Below the pieces are notes generated by a model. The model saw nothing but the letters and a program-made list of their open reading frames with translations. It had not been told where the DNA came from and made no database searches. 64,000 nucleotides of DNA, from assembly GCF_001889045.1 (NCBI RefSeq), contig NZ_CP018155.1:1111001-1175000 (forward strand). Direction: 5' to 3'. Source of the stretch: Tenacibaculum todarodis. Its GTDB lineage: Bacteria; Bacteroidota; Bacteroidia; Flavobacteriales; Flavobacteriaceae. A program made the position numbers and the translations under genes. How positions within the stretch are numbered: position 1 is the first letter of the stretch; every line of letters begins with the position of its first letter. Shown here one piece after another: positions 44,282 to 53,261 of the stretch.

Positions 44282-44644
44282 ATGAATAAAGGTTTATTAT
44301 TAGGTTTAGGATTACTTTTTTCTGTTGGAGTTTCTGCACAAGAGTTTCAATTTGAAAAAGAGACTATTAATTATGGAAAAGTTGCCAAAGGTTCTGACGG
44401 AAAACGCATTTTTGAGTTTACCAATATTGGTGATGCTCCACTAATTATAGAAGACATTAAAACTTCTTGTGATTGTGCTGTGCCTGAAAGCCCTAAAAGA
44501 CCGATAATGCCTGGAGAAAAATCTACGCTAACTGTAGAATATGACACTTCTAAAACTGGTGGTTTTTCTAAAACTATTACCATTTTTTCAAATGCTAAAA
44601 GTGAGATAAAAAAAATTAAAGTAAAAGGATATATATCTAAATAA
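44282..44644 (+). CDS. DUF1573 family exported protein, copy 1
   Basis: A protein of 120 residues with a signal peptide (1-19, ending GVSAQ) and one DUF1573 immunoglobulin-like domain: INYGKVAKGSDGKRIFEFTN, then IKTSCDCAVPESPKRPIMPG, then YDTSKTGGFSKTITIFSNAK. The paired Cys of the SCDC motif are kept. It should be periplasmic or surface-exposed; the function is unknown. A second copy follows 7 bases later. A -7 element lies only 4 bases before the start. Confidence 0.88.
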   Translation: MNKGLLLGLGLLFSVGVSAQEFQFEKETINYGKVAKGSDGKRIFEFTNIGDAPLIIEDIKTSCDCAVPESPKRPIMPGEKSTLTVEYDTSKTGGFSKTITIFSNAKSEIKKIKVKGYISK

Positions 44645-44651
44645 GTATAAG

Positions 44652-45056
44652 ATGAAGTTAGTATTTACACTGTTTTTTGTTGGTTTATTAAACGTAACAA
44701 TAAACGCGCAAGAGTTTAAATTTGAAAAAGAACTAATTAACTATGGTAAAATAGCACAAGGTTCTGACGGAACACGTGTTTTTGAATTTACTAATGTTGG
44801 TGAAGAACCAATAACTATTACAAGAGTTTCTTCTTCTTGTGGATGTACAATTCCTAAAAAACCAGAACAACCTATTATGCCAGGTGAAAAAGGAAAAATT
44901 GAAGTTTCTTACGACACTAAACGTTTAGGTGGTTTTTCTAAAACAATTACCATATTTTCTAACGCTAAAACTGAACGTAAGAAAATAAAGATTAAAGGAT
45001 ATATTAGTAAAGAAATACTACCTGAAAAGGAAAAAAGTATGCTATCAGATAGTTAG
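44652..45056 (+). CDS. DUF1573 family exported protein, copy 2
   Basis: A protein of 134 residues, clearly paralogous to the preceding gene along the whole length (signal peptide 1-19; INYGKIAQGSDGTRVFEFTN; SSSCGCTIPKKPEQPIMPGE; GGFSKTITIFSNAKTERKK). The C-terminus carries an extra charged tail of about 14 residues. The Cys pair is CGC. It is co-transcribed with copy 1 and ends at a bidirectional terminator. Confidence 0.88.
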   Translation: MKLVFTLFFVGLLNVTINAQEFKFEKELINYGKIAQGSDGTRVFEFTNVGEEPITITRVSSSCGCTIPKKPEQPIMPGEKGKIEVSYDTKRLGGFSKTITIFSNAKTERKKIKIKGYISKEILPEKEKSMLSDS

Positions 45057-45078
45057 AAAAATATGTATAAAAGAATAT

Positions 45079-45110
45079 AAAAAAAGCCTCGTTTTACGAG
45101 GCTTTTTTTA
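45079..45110. terminator. Bidirectional Rho-independent terminator
   Basis: A perfect 12-bp stem, AAAAAGCCTCGT with ACGAGGCTTTTT, around a TTT loop, with T-runs on both strands. It lies between the convergent DUF1573 and aspartyl protease genes and probably stops both. Confidence 0.9.
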
Positions 45111-46478
45111 TATTCTTTCTTTCAGTTTAAATTCAAATTTGAGTTTTAACCCTTTTCTTTCTACAAGCATTTTTATCTTTCTATTTGGCTTTTTCTGAAA
45201 CAAAGAGGTTATCTCATCTAATGTATAATTATGAACTGGTTTATTATTTATTTCTAAAATAATATCATCTTTCTTTATTCCAGCAAAAGCAGATGGAGAA
45301 CCACTTACCACATTATTTACTTTATATGAGGGTTTAAATTTGTAAGTATAACTGGTGACAAGAGATAAAGTATTATTACTACTAGATCCATTATTAGTAC
45401 CATAAGCACCAATAACTTTAGTTTCTTGTTCCTCTCTTATTAATTTTTTCCCAATAAAAACAACACTTAAACCACTCATGTTATAATAAAATCCATCTTT
45501 TAAAGATGCGTTCTTTTTTAGTGAAATTTTTTTATTTGGATAATCAATTATAACTTTAAATCGTTTTAAAATTGTACCACCAATACTTCCATTTCGTTCT
45601 TTAAATTTTCGGGCATTAAATGTAGATATTGAATCTAAAAAAGATACAGTTGGTTTTTTAACAACAAACCTACCAATCTTAATATAGGGAATTTTACTTC
45701 TATTTCCATAAATAGCACCACTTAAACCTTCACCAAGTAAATCATTAAAATGTTTAATTGGTGTCTTAATTTCTACCTTGGTATTTTCAAATAACCACAT
45801 TGCATCACTTCCGCCAGAATCTATTAGCATTTTAAGATCTGTAATATTATTCCCTAACGTGTCTATTTGAGCACTTACATTTATATAAGGTTTATTTCTA
45901 TAAAACTCTAGCGGAAAAGTTTCACATCTTTTACACTTTTTATATTTATAATATTTAGGGTTATAAAAATCAATTTTCTTTGTTTTATAATTTATCCTTA
46001 TAATTACATTTTTAAGTAATTTATGCCCGATAATCCCATGAATTGTAATTCCCATTTTTCCAGACAAATCAAAATCATCCTTTAAAACAACGTATAACTC
46101 TTCATTACTACTAATTAAATTTTTAATTCTAAAGCGGTTATTTTTAGACAAAAGAGCATCTACAGGCTTTCCACCACCTAAACCCTGTAAAGCAATAGTT
46201 TCTATGTTTTTTAACCCAATACTATCATTTTGAGATAAATTAAAAAGTATGGTTTTATTTACTCCTGTATCTAAAATAAAGTTTAGCTCTTTTCCATTAA
46301 TTTCTAATGGTAAAATAATTAAGTTATTAATCAACTTAAATTTTACTGATTGTTTTTTTGTATTTGAACCATAAAACTGAAAACTACTCTGAGCCTGAGT
46401 ATGAATCACAAATAAAATTGATAAAAAAAAGAATAATTTTCGATTCAAGAGAAAGGGTTTTGGTATTTCAAGATACAA
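45108..46478 (-). CDS. Retropepsin-like aspartyl protease with PDZ domain
   Basis: A protein of 456 residues. Two Asp-x-Gly motifs lie in the two halves of a pepsin-like fold: FILDTGVNKTILF (about 66-78) and MLIDSGGSDAMWLF (about 217-230). A C-terminal PDZ domain (about 370-450) has VVSGSPSAFAGIKKDDIILE. A hydrophobic segment at residues 14-27 (KLFFFLSILFVIHT) acts as signal peptide. An in-frame TTG at 46448 would give a more usual signal peptide (MNRKLFFFL...), so the true start is uncertain. It is probably an envelope protease; the substrate is unknown. Confidence 0.85.
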   Translation of the reverse strand: MYLEIPKPFLLNRKLFFFLSILFVIHTQAQSSFQFYGSNTKKQSVKFKLINNLIILPLEINGKELNFILDTGVNKTILFNLSQNDSIGLKNIETIALQGLGGGKPVDALLSKNNRFRIKNLISSNEELYVVLKDDFDLSGKMGITIHGIIGHKLLKNVIIRINYKTKKIDFYNPKYYKYKKCKRCETFPLEFYRNKPYINVSAQIDTLGNNITDLKMLIDSGGSDAMWLFENTKVEIKTPIKHFNDLLGEGLSGAIYGNRSKIPYIKIGRFVVKKPTVSFLDSISTFNARKFKERNGSIGGTILKRFKVIIDYPNKKISLKKNASLKDGFYYNMSGLSVVFIGKKLIREEQETKVIGAYGTNNGSSSNNTLSLVTSYTYKFKPSYKVNNVVSGSPSAFAGIKKDDIILEINNKPVHNYTLDEITSLFQKKPNRKIKMLVERKGLKLKFEFKLKERI

Positions 46479-46600
46479 ATTACAATTGATAACTTAACAC
46501 TTTTAAGATTATTTTAACCTTTAACAAATCAAAAAAAAACGCTTTTATTTGCTAAAATATTCGCAAATTTGTTTTTCAAACAACTACAAAAATTTAGACA

Positions 46601-47791
46601 ATGCCTTCTATATCAAAAAAAGGAAATGCAATGCCACAAAGTCCAATTAGAAAATTGGTGCCATTTGCAGAAAACGCTAAGAAAAAAGGTACAAAAGTGT
46701 ACCATTTAAATATAGGTCAGCCAGATATTAAAACCCCACAAGTAGCTTTAGACGCTGTAAAAAACAATGATATTAAAACATTGGCTTACGCACGCTCTGA
46801 AGGTTCTGAAGAATATAGAAACAAACTAGTAGAGTATTATAAAAAACACCAAGTTAATGTAACTGCTAACAATATTATTGTTACTACTGGTGGTTCTGAG
46901 GCGTTACTTTTTACTATTGGAAGTATTACAGATCCAGGTGATGAAATTATTATCCCTGAACCTTTTTATGCAAATTACAACGGCTTTTCTACAGCTTCTG
47001 GAGTAAAGGTTATTCCAGTAATTTCTAAAATTGAAGATAACTTTGCATTGCCAAAAATTGAGGACTTTGAAAAATTAATTACTAAGAAAACAAAGGCAAT
47101 ATTAATTTGTAACCCTGGAAATCCAACTGGATATTTATATTCAAAAGAAGAAATTCAAAAATTAAAAGAAATTGTTTTAAAACACGATTTATTTTTAATT
47201 GCTGATGAAGTATATAGAGAATTCACCTACGATGGTTTAGAACATACTTCTGTAATGGCATTAGATGGTTTAGAGCAAAATTCTATAATTATAGACTCTG
47301 TTTCTAAACGTTACAGCATGTGTGGTGCAAGAATTGGTTGTATTGTTTCTAAAAATGAAGACTTTATAAATACCGCTATTAAATTTGCACAAGCTAGGTT
47401 GAGTCCACCAACGTATGCTTTAATTGCAAGTGAAGCTGCTTTAGATACGCCTCAACAATATTTTGATGATGTTAAAGAAGAATACGTTGAGCGTAGAAAT
47501 ACATTAATTACAGAATTACAAAAAATTGATGGTGTTAAAGTTGCCAATCCAAAAGGTGCTTTTTATTGTGTAGTAGAATTACCCGTAAAAGATTCTGATC
47601 GTTTTGCACAGTGGATTTTAGAAGACTTTAATTATAATAACGAAACTGTTATGGTTGCTCCTGCCAGCGGATTCTATTCTACTCCTGGCGAAGGAAAAAA
47701 TCAAGTTAGAATAGCTTATGTTTTAAATAAAAAAGATTTAATTAGATCTGTAGAAATTTTAGGAGAAGCTTTAAAACAATATCCAAATTAA
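46601..47791 (+). CDS. Class I/II pyridoxal phosphate aminotransferase
   Basis: A protein of 396 residues with PLP-enzyme fold type I features. NIGQPDIKTP is near residue 37, and ILICNPGNPTGYLYSKEE holds the conserved Asn-Pro-Gly-Asn-Pro-Thr-Gly. The PLP lysine K236 lies in DSVSKRYSMCGARIG and the carboxylate-binding Arg in NQVRIAYVL near the C-terminus. It belongs to the aspartate/aromatic aminotransferase group; the exact substrate is not clear. The murB gene begins directly after its stop codon. Confidence 0.93.
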   Translation: MPSISKKGNAMPQSPIRKLVPFAENAKKKGTKVYHLNIGQPDIKTPQVALDAVKNNDIKTLAYARSEGSEEYRNKLVEYYKKHQVNVTANNIIVTTGGSEALLFTIGSITDPGDEIIIPEPFYANYNGFSTASGVKVIPVISKIEDNFALPKIEDFEKLITKKTKAILICNPGNPTGYLYSKEEIQKLKEIVLKHDLFLIADEVYREFTYDGLEHTSVMALDGLEQNSIIIDSVSKRYSMCGARIGCIVSKNEDFINTAIKFAQARLSPPTYALIASEAALDTPQQYFDDVKEEYVERRNTLITELQKIDGVKVANPKGAFYCVVELPVKDSDRFAQWILEDFNYNNETVMVAPASGFYSTPGEGKNQVRIAYVLNKKDLIRSVEILGEALKQYPN

Positions 47792-48802
47792 TTGAATATT
47801 CAACAAAACATATCGCTTAAAAGATACAATACGTTTGGTATTTCTGTAAATGCCAAACGTTTTATTTCTATCACTTCTGTATATGAATTACAACAACTTC
47901 TAAAAATTGAAAAAGACATTTTTTTAATTTCTGGTGGAAGTAATATGCTGCTTACAAAAGATATTAATAAATTGGTTGTGCATATTGATATCAAAGGGAT
48001 TTCAATAGATAGAGAAAATTATAACGATATTTATTTGACCGTAAATGCTGGTGAAAATTGGCACGAATTTGTTTTGTGGTGTGTTTCTCAAAATTATGGT
48101 GGAATTGAAAATTTATCGCTAATCCCTGGTAATGTAGGTACTTGTCCAATTCAGAATATTGGTGCGTATGGTGTTGAAGTAAAAGATACAATTACACAAG
48201 TTGAAGCCATTGAAATTGAAACTGGAAAATTAGTAGTATTTCCTGCTAAGGAATGTCAATTCGGATACAGAAATTCTATTTTTAAAAATGAAGTAAAAGG
48301 TAAGTATGTAATAACTTCAGTTAGTTTTCAATTGACAAAAAATGAGCATAAGTTAAATACTTCTTATGGAGCAATTGAAACTGAATTGACTTCAAAAAAT
48401 ATAGAAAACCCTACTTTAAAAGATGTCTCTGATGCAGTTATTTCAATCAGGCAAAGTAAATTACCTGATCCTAAAAAAATAGGAAATAGTGGAAGTTTCT
48501 TTAAAAATCCTGTGATTTTAAAATCGCTTTTTGATAAACTTCAGAAAAAGCATCCTAAAATACCAAGTTATCCTGTTTCAGATGAAACTTTAAAAGTTCC
48601 TGCGGGTTGGTTAATTGAACAAAGTGGATTTAAAGGGAAACGTTTTGGTGAATTTGGTGTACATGAAAAGCAAGCATTAGTTTTGGTAAATTATGGTAAT
48701 GCTTCTGGTAAAGAAATTTTCGCGCTTGCGCAAAAGATTCAAAAAACTATCAAAGAAAACTTTGAAATTGACTTAGAAATTGAAGTGAATATTATTACAT
48801 AA
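47792..48802 (+). CDS. murB: UDP-N-acetylenolpyruvoylglucosamine reductase
   Basis: A protein of 336 residues from a TTG start that follows the aminotransferase stop directly. FAD-binding motifs are seen: LKRYNTFGISVNAKRFI at the start, and LISGGSNMLLTKD and SLIPGNVGTCPIQNIGAYGV further on. The catalytic serine lies in NSGSFFKNPV, and the C-terminal AGWLIEQSGFKGKRFGEFGV with the late Glu matches type I MurB (as in E. coli). It makes UDP-N-acetylmuramic acid for peptidoglycan in the cytoplasm. Confidence 0.97.
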   Translation: MNIQQNISLKRYNTFGISVNAKRFISITSVYELQQLLKIEKDIFLISGGSNMLLTKDINKLVVHIDIKGISIDRENYNDIYLTVNAGENWHEFVLWCVSQNYGGIENLSLIPGNVGTCPIQNIGAYGVEVKDTITQVEAIEIETGKLVVFPAKECQFGYRNSIFKNEVKGKYVITSVSFQLTKNEHKLNTSYGAIETELTSKNIENPTLKDVSDAVISIRQSKLPDPKKIGNSGSFFKNPVILKSLFDKLQKKHPKIPSYPVSDETLKVPAGWLIEQSGFKGKRFGEFGVHEKQALVLVNYGNASGKEIFALAQKIQKTIKENFEIDLEIEVNIIT

Positions 48803-48803
48803 A

Positions 48804-48832
48804 AAACGTCTGGATGATAATTCCAGACGTTT
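48804..48832. terminator. Rho-independent terminator between murB and aqpZ
   Basis: AAACGTCTGG (48804-48813) pairs perfectly with CCAGACGTTT (48823-48832), around a 9-base loop; A/T tracts lie on both sides. It sits between convergent genes and could serve both, although the T-run is short. Confidence 0.75.
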
Positions 48833-48852
48833 ATTTATTGAAAATAATCTAT

Positions 48853-49539
48853 CTATTCTTTATCAAATAAGGCTTTGTGTATAAAACCTGCTACAATTGC
48901 TCCTGCAATTGGTGCAACCCAAAATAACCAAGATTGTGCTAAATAAGCACCGTCTGCAAATAATGCCTGACTCATAGAACGTGCAGGATTTACCGATGTA
49001 TTTGTAATAGGAATACTAATTAAGTGTATTAAAGTTAAACCTAAACCAATTGCAATTGGTGCAAAACCTTTTGGTGCTCTTTCGTTTGTACTTCCTAAAA
49101 TAATTAGCAAAAAGAACATTGTTAATAAGAATTCTGCAACAAAAGCAGAAGTAATATTAAAACCTCCAGGAGATAATTCTCCATAACCATTAGCTGCAAA
49201 ACCGCCAACACCATCAAATCCGGCTTTTCCAGAAACAATAAAGTATAAAGCACCTGCTGCTAAAATTGCTCCTACTAATTGAGAAACGATATAAGGTATT
49301 AATTCTTTTGCAGAAAATTTTCCTCCAGCCCAAAGACCAAAAGAAACTGCTGGGTTAAAATGCCCTCCAGAAATATGACCTACAGCATATGCCATTGTTA
49401 ATACTGTTAAACCAAAGGCTAATGCTACACCGGCAAAACCGATTCCTAATTCTGGAAAAGCAGCTGCAAAAATTGCACTACCACAACCTCCAAATACTAA
49501 CCAGAATGTACCGAATAATTCAGCAAAATATTTTTTCAT
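48853..49539 (-). CDS. aqpZ: Aquaporin Z
   Basis: A protein of 228 residues from the ATG at 49539; the longer in-frame reading (to 49578) adds 13 residues that do not fit the family. Six membrane helices with both pore motifs, NPA in [11 protein letters not shown] and NPA in [10 protein letters not shown]. The Arg after the second NPA and the His in helix 5 ([10 protein letters not shown]) match the water-selective filter of E. coli AqpZ. It is a water channel in the inner membrane. It is convergent with murB and transcribed alone. Confidence 0.96.
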   Translation of the reverse strand: MKKYFAELFGTFWLVFGGCGSAIFAAAFPELGIGFAGVALAFGLTVLTMAYAVGHISGGHFNPAVSFGLWAGGKFSAKELIPYIVSQLVGAILAAGALYFIVSGKAGFDGVGGFAANGYGELSPGGFNITSAFVAEFLLTMFFLLIILGSTNERAPKGFAPIAIGLGLTLIHLISIPITNTSVNPARSMSQALFADGAYLAQSWLFWVAPIAGAIVAGFIHKALFDKE

Positions 49540-49643
49540 AATTAAAAAGTTTAAATTAATTGATTTGTTATATGACACATTTTTATTTGAAAGTCACATT
49601 TAGAAATATATTGAAAATAATTTATTGTGATTTTTTTAGTTTG

Positions 49644-49651
49644 TATCTTTG
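49644..49651 (+). promoter_or_regulatory. -7 promoter element for the 67-residue protein gene
   Basis: TATCTTTG (TAnnTTTG) lies 20 bases before the ATG at 49672. A TTG at 49625-49627 is 16 bases upstream, a little closer than the usual -33 spacing. Confidence 0.55.
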
Positions 49652-49671
49652 CACAATAAAATTCATATAAA

Positions 49672-49875
49672 ATGAAATTACTTTTATTAACTTTAGCTTT
49701 ATTAGGTTTAGCTGTAGCTGGAATTGCTATTAAAATTTGGGCAAAAAAGGACGGTAAATTTGCAGGTACATGTGCAAGTCAAAACCCAATGTTAAATGAG
49801 AGTGGGGAATCTTGTGGTTTCTGCGGAAAAACACCAGAACAATATGCAGATTGTGCTGAACCTCAACACAATTAA
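49672..49875 (+). CDS. Small cysteine-rich membrane protein of 67 residues
   Basis: A short protein with an N-terminal hydrophobic helix (2-21) and a Lys-rich turn, then a C-terminal segment with four cysteines: C34, C48, C51 and C59 (in GTCASQNP, SCGFCGKTPEQYADC). The cysteines could bind a metal or form disulphides on one face of the membrane. I believe close relatives are widespread in Flavobacteriaceae as unnamed membrane or secreted proteins. It has its own -7 element and precedes the GT2 gene by 13 bases. The function is unknown. Confidence 0.75.
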   Translation: MKLLLLTLALLGLAVAGIAIKIWAKKDGKFAGTCASQNPMLNESGESCGFCGKTPEQYADCAEPQHN

Positions 49876-49888
49876 TAGTATTTTATAA

Positions 49889-50995
49889 ATGGTAATAACT
49901 ACGCTTTTCTACATTTTTGTAGCAGTTACTATTATTCAAATTATATATTATTTAGTGTTTGCTGTTTTTGCTTTTTCTAAAGATGAAAAACAAAAAACAA
50001 CTAAAAGCTTACCGGTTTCTGTAATTATCTGTGCTAAAAACGAAGCTGAAAATTTACCAGAATTTCTTCCCTCAATACTAAATCAAAATTATCCTGAGTT
50101 TGAAATTGTTTTAATAAATGATGCTTCTATTGACGATTCTTTAGAAATAATGGAAACTTTTCAGAAAGAAAACAACAATATTAAAATTGTTAATGTTGAA
50201 AATAATGAAGCTTTCTGGGGAAACAAAAAATACGCACTTACACTAGGAATTAAAGCCGCAAAACACGAACATTTATTGTTTACAGATGCAGATTGTAAAG
50301 TGGTTTCTGAAAATTGGATTTCTGAAATGACAAGCCATTTTTCAACAGAAAAAAGTATTATTTTAGGTTATGGAAAGTATAATACTTCAAAGCGAAGTTT
50401 AGTTAACCTTTTTGTGAAATACGAAACATTATTAACAGCTATTCAATATTTTAGTTATGCTAAAATCGGATCGCCTTATATGGCTGTTGGTAGAAATTTA
50501 GCGTATACAAAATCCGAATTCTTTAAAGTAAAAGGTTTTATAAATCATATGAATATTCGCTCAGGAGACGACGATTTATTTATACAGGATGCAGCAACAA
50601 AAGCTAACACAACAATTTGTACTTCAACAGATAGTTTTACGGTTTCTGAGCCTCCAAAAACATTTAAAAAATGGGTTTTACAAAAGCGAAGACATATTTC
50701 TACAGCAAAACATTACAAAACTAAGCATCAGTTTTTTCTTGGTTTATTTTTCGTTTCAAAACTACTTTTTATAATTTTAGCTACACTCCTATTCTTTCTG
50801 TTTGATTGGAAAATTATGTTACCAATTGTACTAATTTATTATATCGTTCAATTTATAGTCGTAGGATTTTCAGCAAAGAAACTACAAGAAACACAAGCAG
50901 TATTTTTCTTACCTTTTTTAGAAATTGGCTTAGTTCTATTTCAATTTGGTATCTTTATTGCAAATAAAATTTCTAAACCAGTAGATTGGAAGTAA
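49889..50995 (+). CDS. Glycosyltransferase family 2 protein with membrane anchors
   Basis: A protein of 368 residues. An N-terminal membrane helix (about 5-28), a GT-A catalytic domain (about 40-260), and two or three C-terminal membrane helices (about 285-360). The nucleotide-sugar region is SVIICAKNEAENLPEFLPSI; the DxD-like motif is LFTDADCKV; the late QKRRHIS matches the QxxRW-like region of processive GT2 enzymes. It acts at the inner membrane on an unknown envelope acceptor. The next gene starts inside its last codons. Confidence 0.9.
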   Translation: MVITTLFYIFVAVTIIQIIYYLVFAVFAFSKDEKQKTTKSLPVSVIICAKNEAENLPEFLPSILNQNYPEFEIVLINDASIDDSLEIMETFQKENNNIKIVNVENNEAFWGNKKYALTLGIKAAKHEHLLFTDADCKVVSENWISEMTSHFSTEKSIILGYGKYNTSKRSLVNLFVKYETLLTAIQYFSYAKIGSPYMAVGRNLAYTKSEFFKVKGFINHMNIRSGDDDLFIQDAATKANTTICTSTDSFTVSEPPKTFKKWVLQKRRHISTAKHYKTKHQFFLGLFFVSKLLFIILATLLFFLFDWKIMLPIVLIYYIVQFIVVGFSAKKLQETQAVFFLPFLEIGLVLFQFGIFIANKISKPVDWK

Positions 50996-51549
50996 ATAAG
51001 GACAAACTTTTATCAGAAATTAAAAAAGCAAAAGAAGGCAAACAAACTGCTTTCAACTTTTTGTTGGATTCTTTTTGGGGAAATGTATATAATTTTCAGC
51101 TTAAAAAAATTCAGAATGATGAAGATGCAGAAGATATTACTATCAAAACATTTTCTAAAGCTTTTGATAAAATAAGCACATTTGATGAGCAATATCAGTT
51201 TAAAACCTGGTTAATTGCTATTTCTAAAAATGTCTATATCGATTTTCTTCGCAAGAAAAAATCATCTATTTCTATAGAGACAACAAAAGTGCAAGAAGAA
51301 ACAGTATATGCAATTGTAGATGATGCTCCATCACCAGAAGATAAAATTATTACCGAGCAAAATTTAGCAAAACTATTACAAGATATTAAGAAGTTAAAAC
51401 CTAAATATCAAGAAGTTATTCAATTACGTTTTTTTCAAGAATTAAGCTACAAAGAAATTTCTGAACAAATTAACGAACCAATGAATAACGTAAAAGTAAA
51501 ATTATTACGTGCTAAAAAATTGTTGGCGGAGATTATTAAGAAGTCTTAA
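50986..51549 (+). CDS. ECF-type RNA polymerase sigma factor
   Basis: A protein of 187 residues beginning with a TTG that overlaps the end of the GT2 gene by 10 bases. Sigma region 2 (about 22-90) contains EDAEDITIKTFSKAFDKI and FKTWLIAISKNVYIDFLRKK; sigma region 4 (about 125-180) contains YQEVIQLRFFQELSYKEISE. Region 3 is absent, as in ECF factors. There is no typical zinc-binding anti-sigma gene next to it; a predicted lipoprotein follows instead. It would direct transcription of an unknown envelope-linked regulon. Confidence 0.93.
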   Translation: MEVNKDKLLSEIKKAKEGKQTAFNFLLDSFWGNVYNFQLKKIQNDEDAEDITIKTFSKAFDKISTFDEQYQFKTWLIAISKNVYIDFLRKKKSSISIETTKVQEETVYAIVDDAPSPEDKIITEQNLAKLLQDIKKLKPKYQEVIQLRFFQELSYKEISEQINEPMNNVKVKLLRAKKLLAEIIKKS

Positions 51550-51550
51550 A

Positions 51551-52336
51551 ATGAATAAAATATTTCTCTCTATATTTCTATTAATCTTTTCATCTTGTGA
51601 TAAAAAAGTTAATGCAGATAAAGGTAAAATAATTTTACACGAAGATTCTTTAATTATTAGTAAAAATGTAAATCAATATTTTGATTTAGTCGATGAAAAT
51701 ATTTCTCCTTTAGATACTATTTTAGAAGAAAACACTCCTAATAGTCTTGATTTAAATAAGCATCAACTTTTTATTGATACAACCAAAACATCTAAATATT
51801 TTCAGTTTTATAAAAACTGGAAACCAAATATTGATATTGATAATTTTATTTATAATTATCCTCAGAAATTGAAAAGTATATCAAAAAAAATTGATTTTAA
51901 AGACTTTTCTAATACTTGGTTTGAGGTTAAAAACTTAAATGATAAATTTGTAATTTATGATCCTTGTGATGGTAATACTTTAGCTCTATATTTCAGTAAT
52001 AATAAAGTCGTCTTTGTTTATAGACATGAACCTGATGTTGATGTAATCAATAAAATTATATCTATAAATGAAAATGAAATTGTTTTAGATTTATTAACTC
52101 ATCCTAATAAATCAAATTCTGGCAAAGCAAAGTTGTCAATTAAAAAAACTAAATTTAAGAACGTTTGTTTATTAAGTTACTCATATGATTCCAATCAATT
52201 AGATTTTTTTGTTACTTCAAAAAGTAATGTTTCATTTTTTAATATAGTTGTGAATAATTGCCCTAAAATGAAAAGACAAGAATATAATTTTGAAAAAGAT
52301 TTTGAAAAAGATTTTGAATTAATAGAAGTAGAGTAA
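51551..52336 (+). CDS. Predicted lipoprotein of 261 residues, unknown
   Basis: The start at ATG 51551 was chosen because it gives a signal sequence MNKIFLSIFLLIFSSCDKK with a lipobox FSSC; an in-frame start 42 bases upstream lies inside the sigma factor gene. The mature part is Asn/Asp/Lys-rich and looks beta-rich (NTWFEVKNLNDKFVIYDPCD; ALYFSNNKVVFVY). The C-terminus has a small duplicated FEKDFEKDF unit. It follows the ECF sigma factor by one base, so it may take part in its control. No family is recognised. Confidence 0.65.
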   Translation: MNKIFLSIFLLIFSSCDKKVNADKGKIILHEDSLIISKNVNQYFDLVDENISPLDTILEENTPNSLDLNKHQLFIDTTKTSKYFQFYKNWKPNIDIDNFIYNYPQKLKSISKKIDFKDFSNTWFEVKNLNDKFVIYDPCDGNTLALYFSNNKVVFVYRHEPDVDVINKIISINENEIVLDLLTHPNKSNSGKAKLSIKKTKFKNVCLLSYSYDSNQLDFFVTSKSNVSFFNIVVNNCPKMKRQEYNFEKDFEKDFELIEVE

Positions 52337-52364
52337 ATTATTACCAAATCTTTACAATTCTTCG

Positions 52365-52372
52365 TAACTTTG
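52365..52372 (+). promoter_or_regulatory. -7 promoter element for lipA
   Basis: TAACTTTG (TAnnTTTG), 19 bases before the lipA ATG. No matching -33 TTG at the expected distance. Confidence 0.5.
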
Positions 52373-52391
52373 TTGTTCAATTATTAAGTGA

Positions 52392-53261
52392 ATGTCAGAA
52401 AAATCAGTTGTACTTCCAGAAAGAGTAAAAAAACCAAAATGGTTGCGTGTAAAATTACCTGTTGGTAAAAAGTATACAGAACTAAGAGGTTTAGTAGACA
52501 AATACAAATTAAATACAATTTGTGCCAGCGGAAGCTGCCCAAACATGGGAGAATGTTGGGGAGAAGGAACTGCAACATTTATGATTCTTGGAAACATTTG
52601 TACACGTTCTTGTGGTTTTTGCGGTGTTAAAACCGGAAGACCAGAAACAGTGGAATGGGACGAACCTGAAAAAGTAGCACAATCTATTAAAATTATGAGC
52701 ATTAAACACGCCGTAATTACTTCTGTAGATAGAGACGATTTAAAAGATGGAGGTTCTATTATTTGGGCAGAAACTGTACAGGCAATTCGTAGAGCAAACC
52801 CTACAACAACTTTAGAGACATTAATTCCTGATTTTCAAGGAAACACAAAGCAATTAGATAGAATTATAGCAGAGCATCCAGAAGTTGTTTCTCACAATAT
52901 GGAAACTGTGCGTCGTTTAACGCGTGAGGTTAGAATACAAGCAAAATACGATCGTAGTTTAGGTGTTTTAAAGTACCTTAAAGAAAACGGAATGCGTACA
53001 AAGTCTGGTATTATGTTAGGTTTGGGTGAAAAGGAAGAAGAAGTTATCCAAACTATGAAAGATTTACGCGAAGTTGGTTTAGATGTTATTACTATTGGTC
53101 AATACTTACAACCAAGTAAAAAGCATTTACCTTTAAAAGAATTTATTACGCCAGAGCAATTTAAAAAATACGAAACTTTAGGCTTAGAAATGGGTTTTAT
53201 GTACGTAGAAAGCGGACCTTTAGTACGTTCTTCTTACAAAGCTCATAAACACGCTAACTAG
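52392..53261 (+). CDS. lipA: Lipoyl synthase
   Basis: A protein of 289 residues with both 4Fe-4S clusters of LipA: the auxiliary cluster C44/C49/C55 ([12 protein letters not shown]) and the radical-SAM cluster C70/C74/C77 (CTRSCGFC). The C-terminal RSSYKAH carries the serine that ligates the auxiliary cluster. It inserts two sulphur atoms into octanoyl groups to make lipoate for 2-oxoacid dehydrogenases. It has its own -7 element. It overlaps the convergent membrane-protein gene by 4 bases. Confidence 0.98.
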   Translation: MSEKSVVLPERVKKPKWLRVKLPVGKKYTELRGLVDKYKLNTICASGSCPNMGECWGEGTATFMILGNICTRSCGFCGVKTGRPETVEWDEPEKVAQSIKIMSIKHAVITSVDRDDLKDGGSIIWAETVQAIRRANPTTTLETLIPDFQGNTKQLDRIIAEHPEVVSHNMETVRRLTREVRIQAKYDRSLGVLKYLKENGMRTKSGIMLGLGEKEEEVIQTMKDLREVGLDVITIGQYLQPSKKHLPLKEFITPEQFKKYETLGLEMGFMYVESGPLVRSSYKAHKHAN

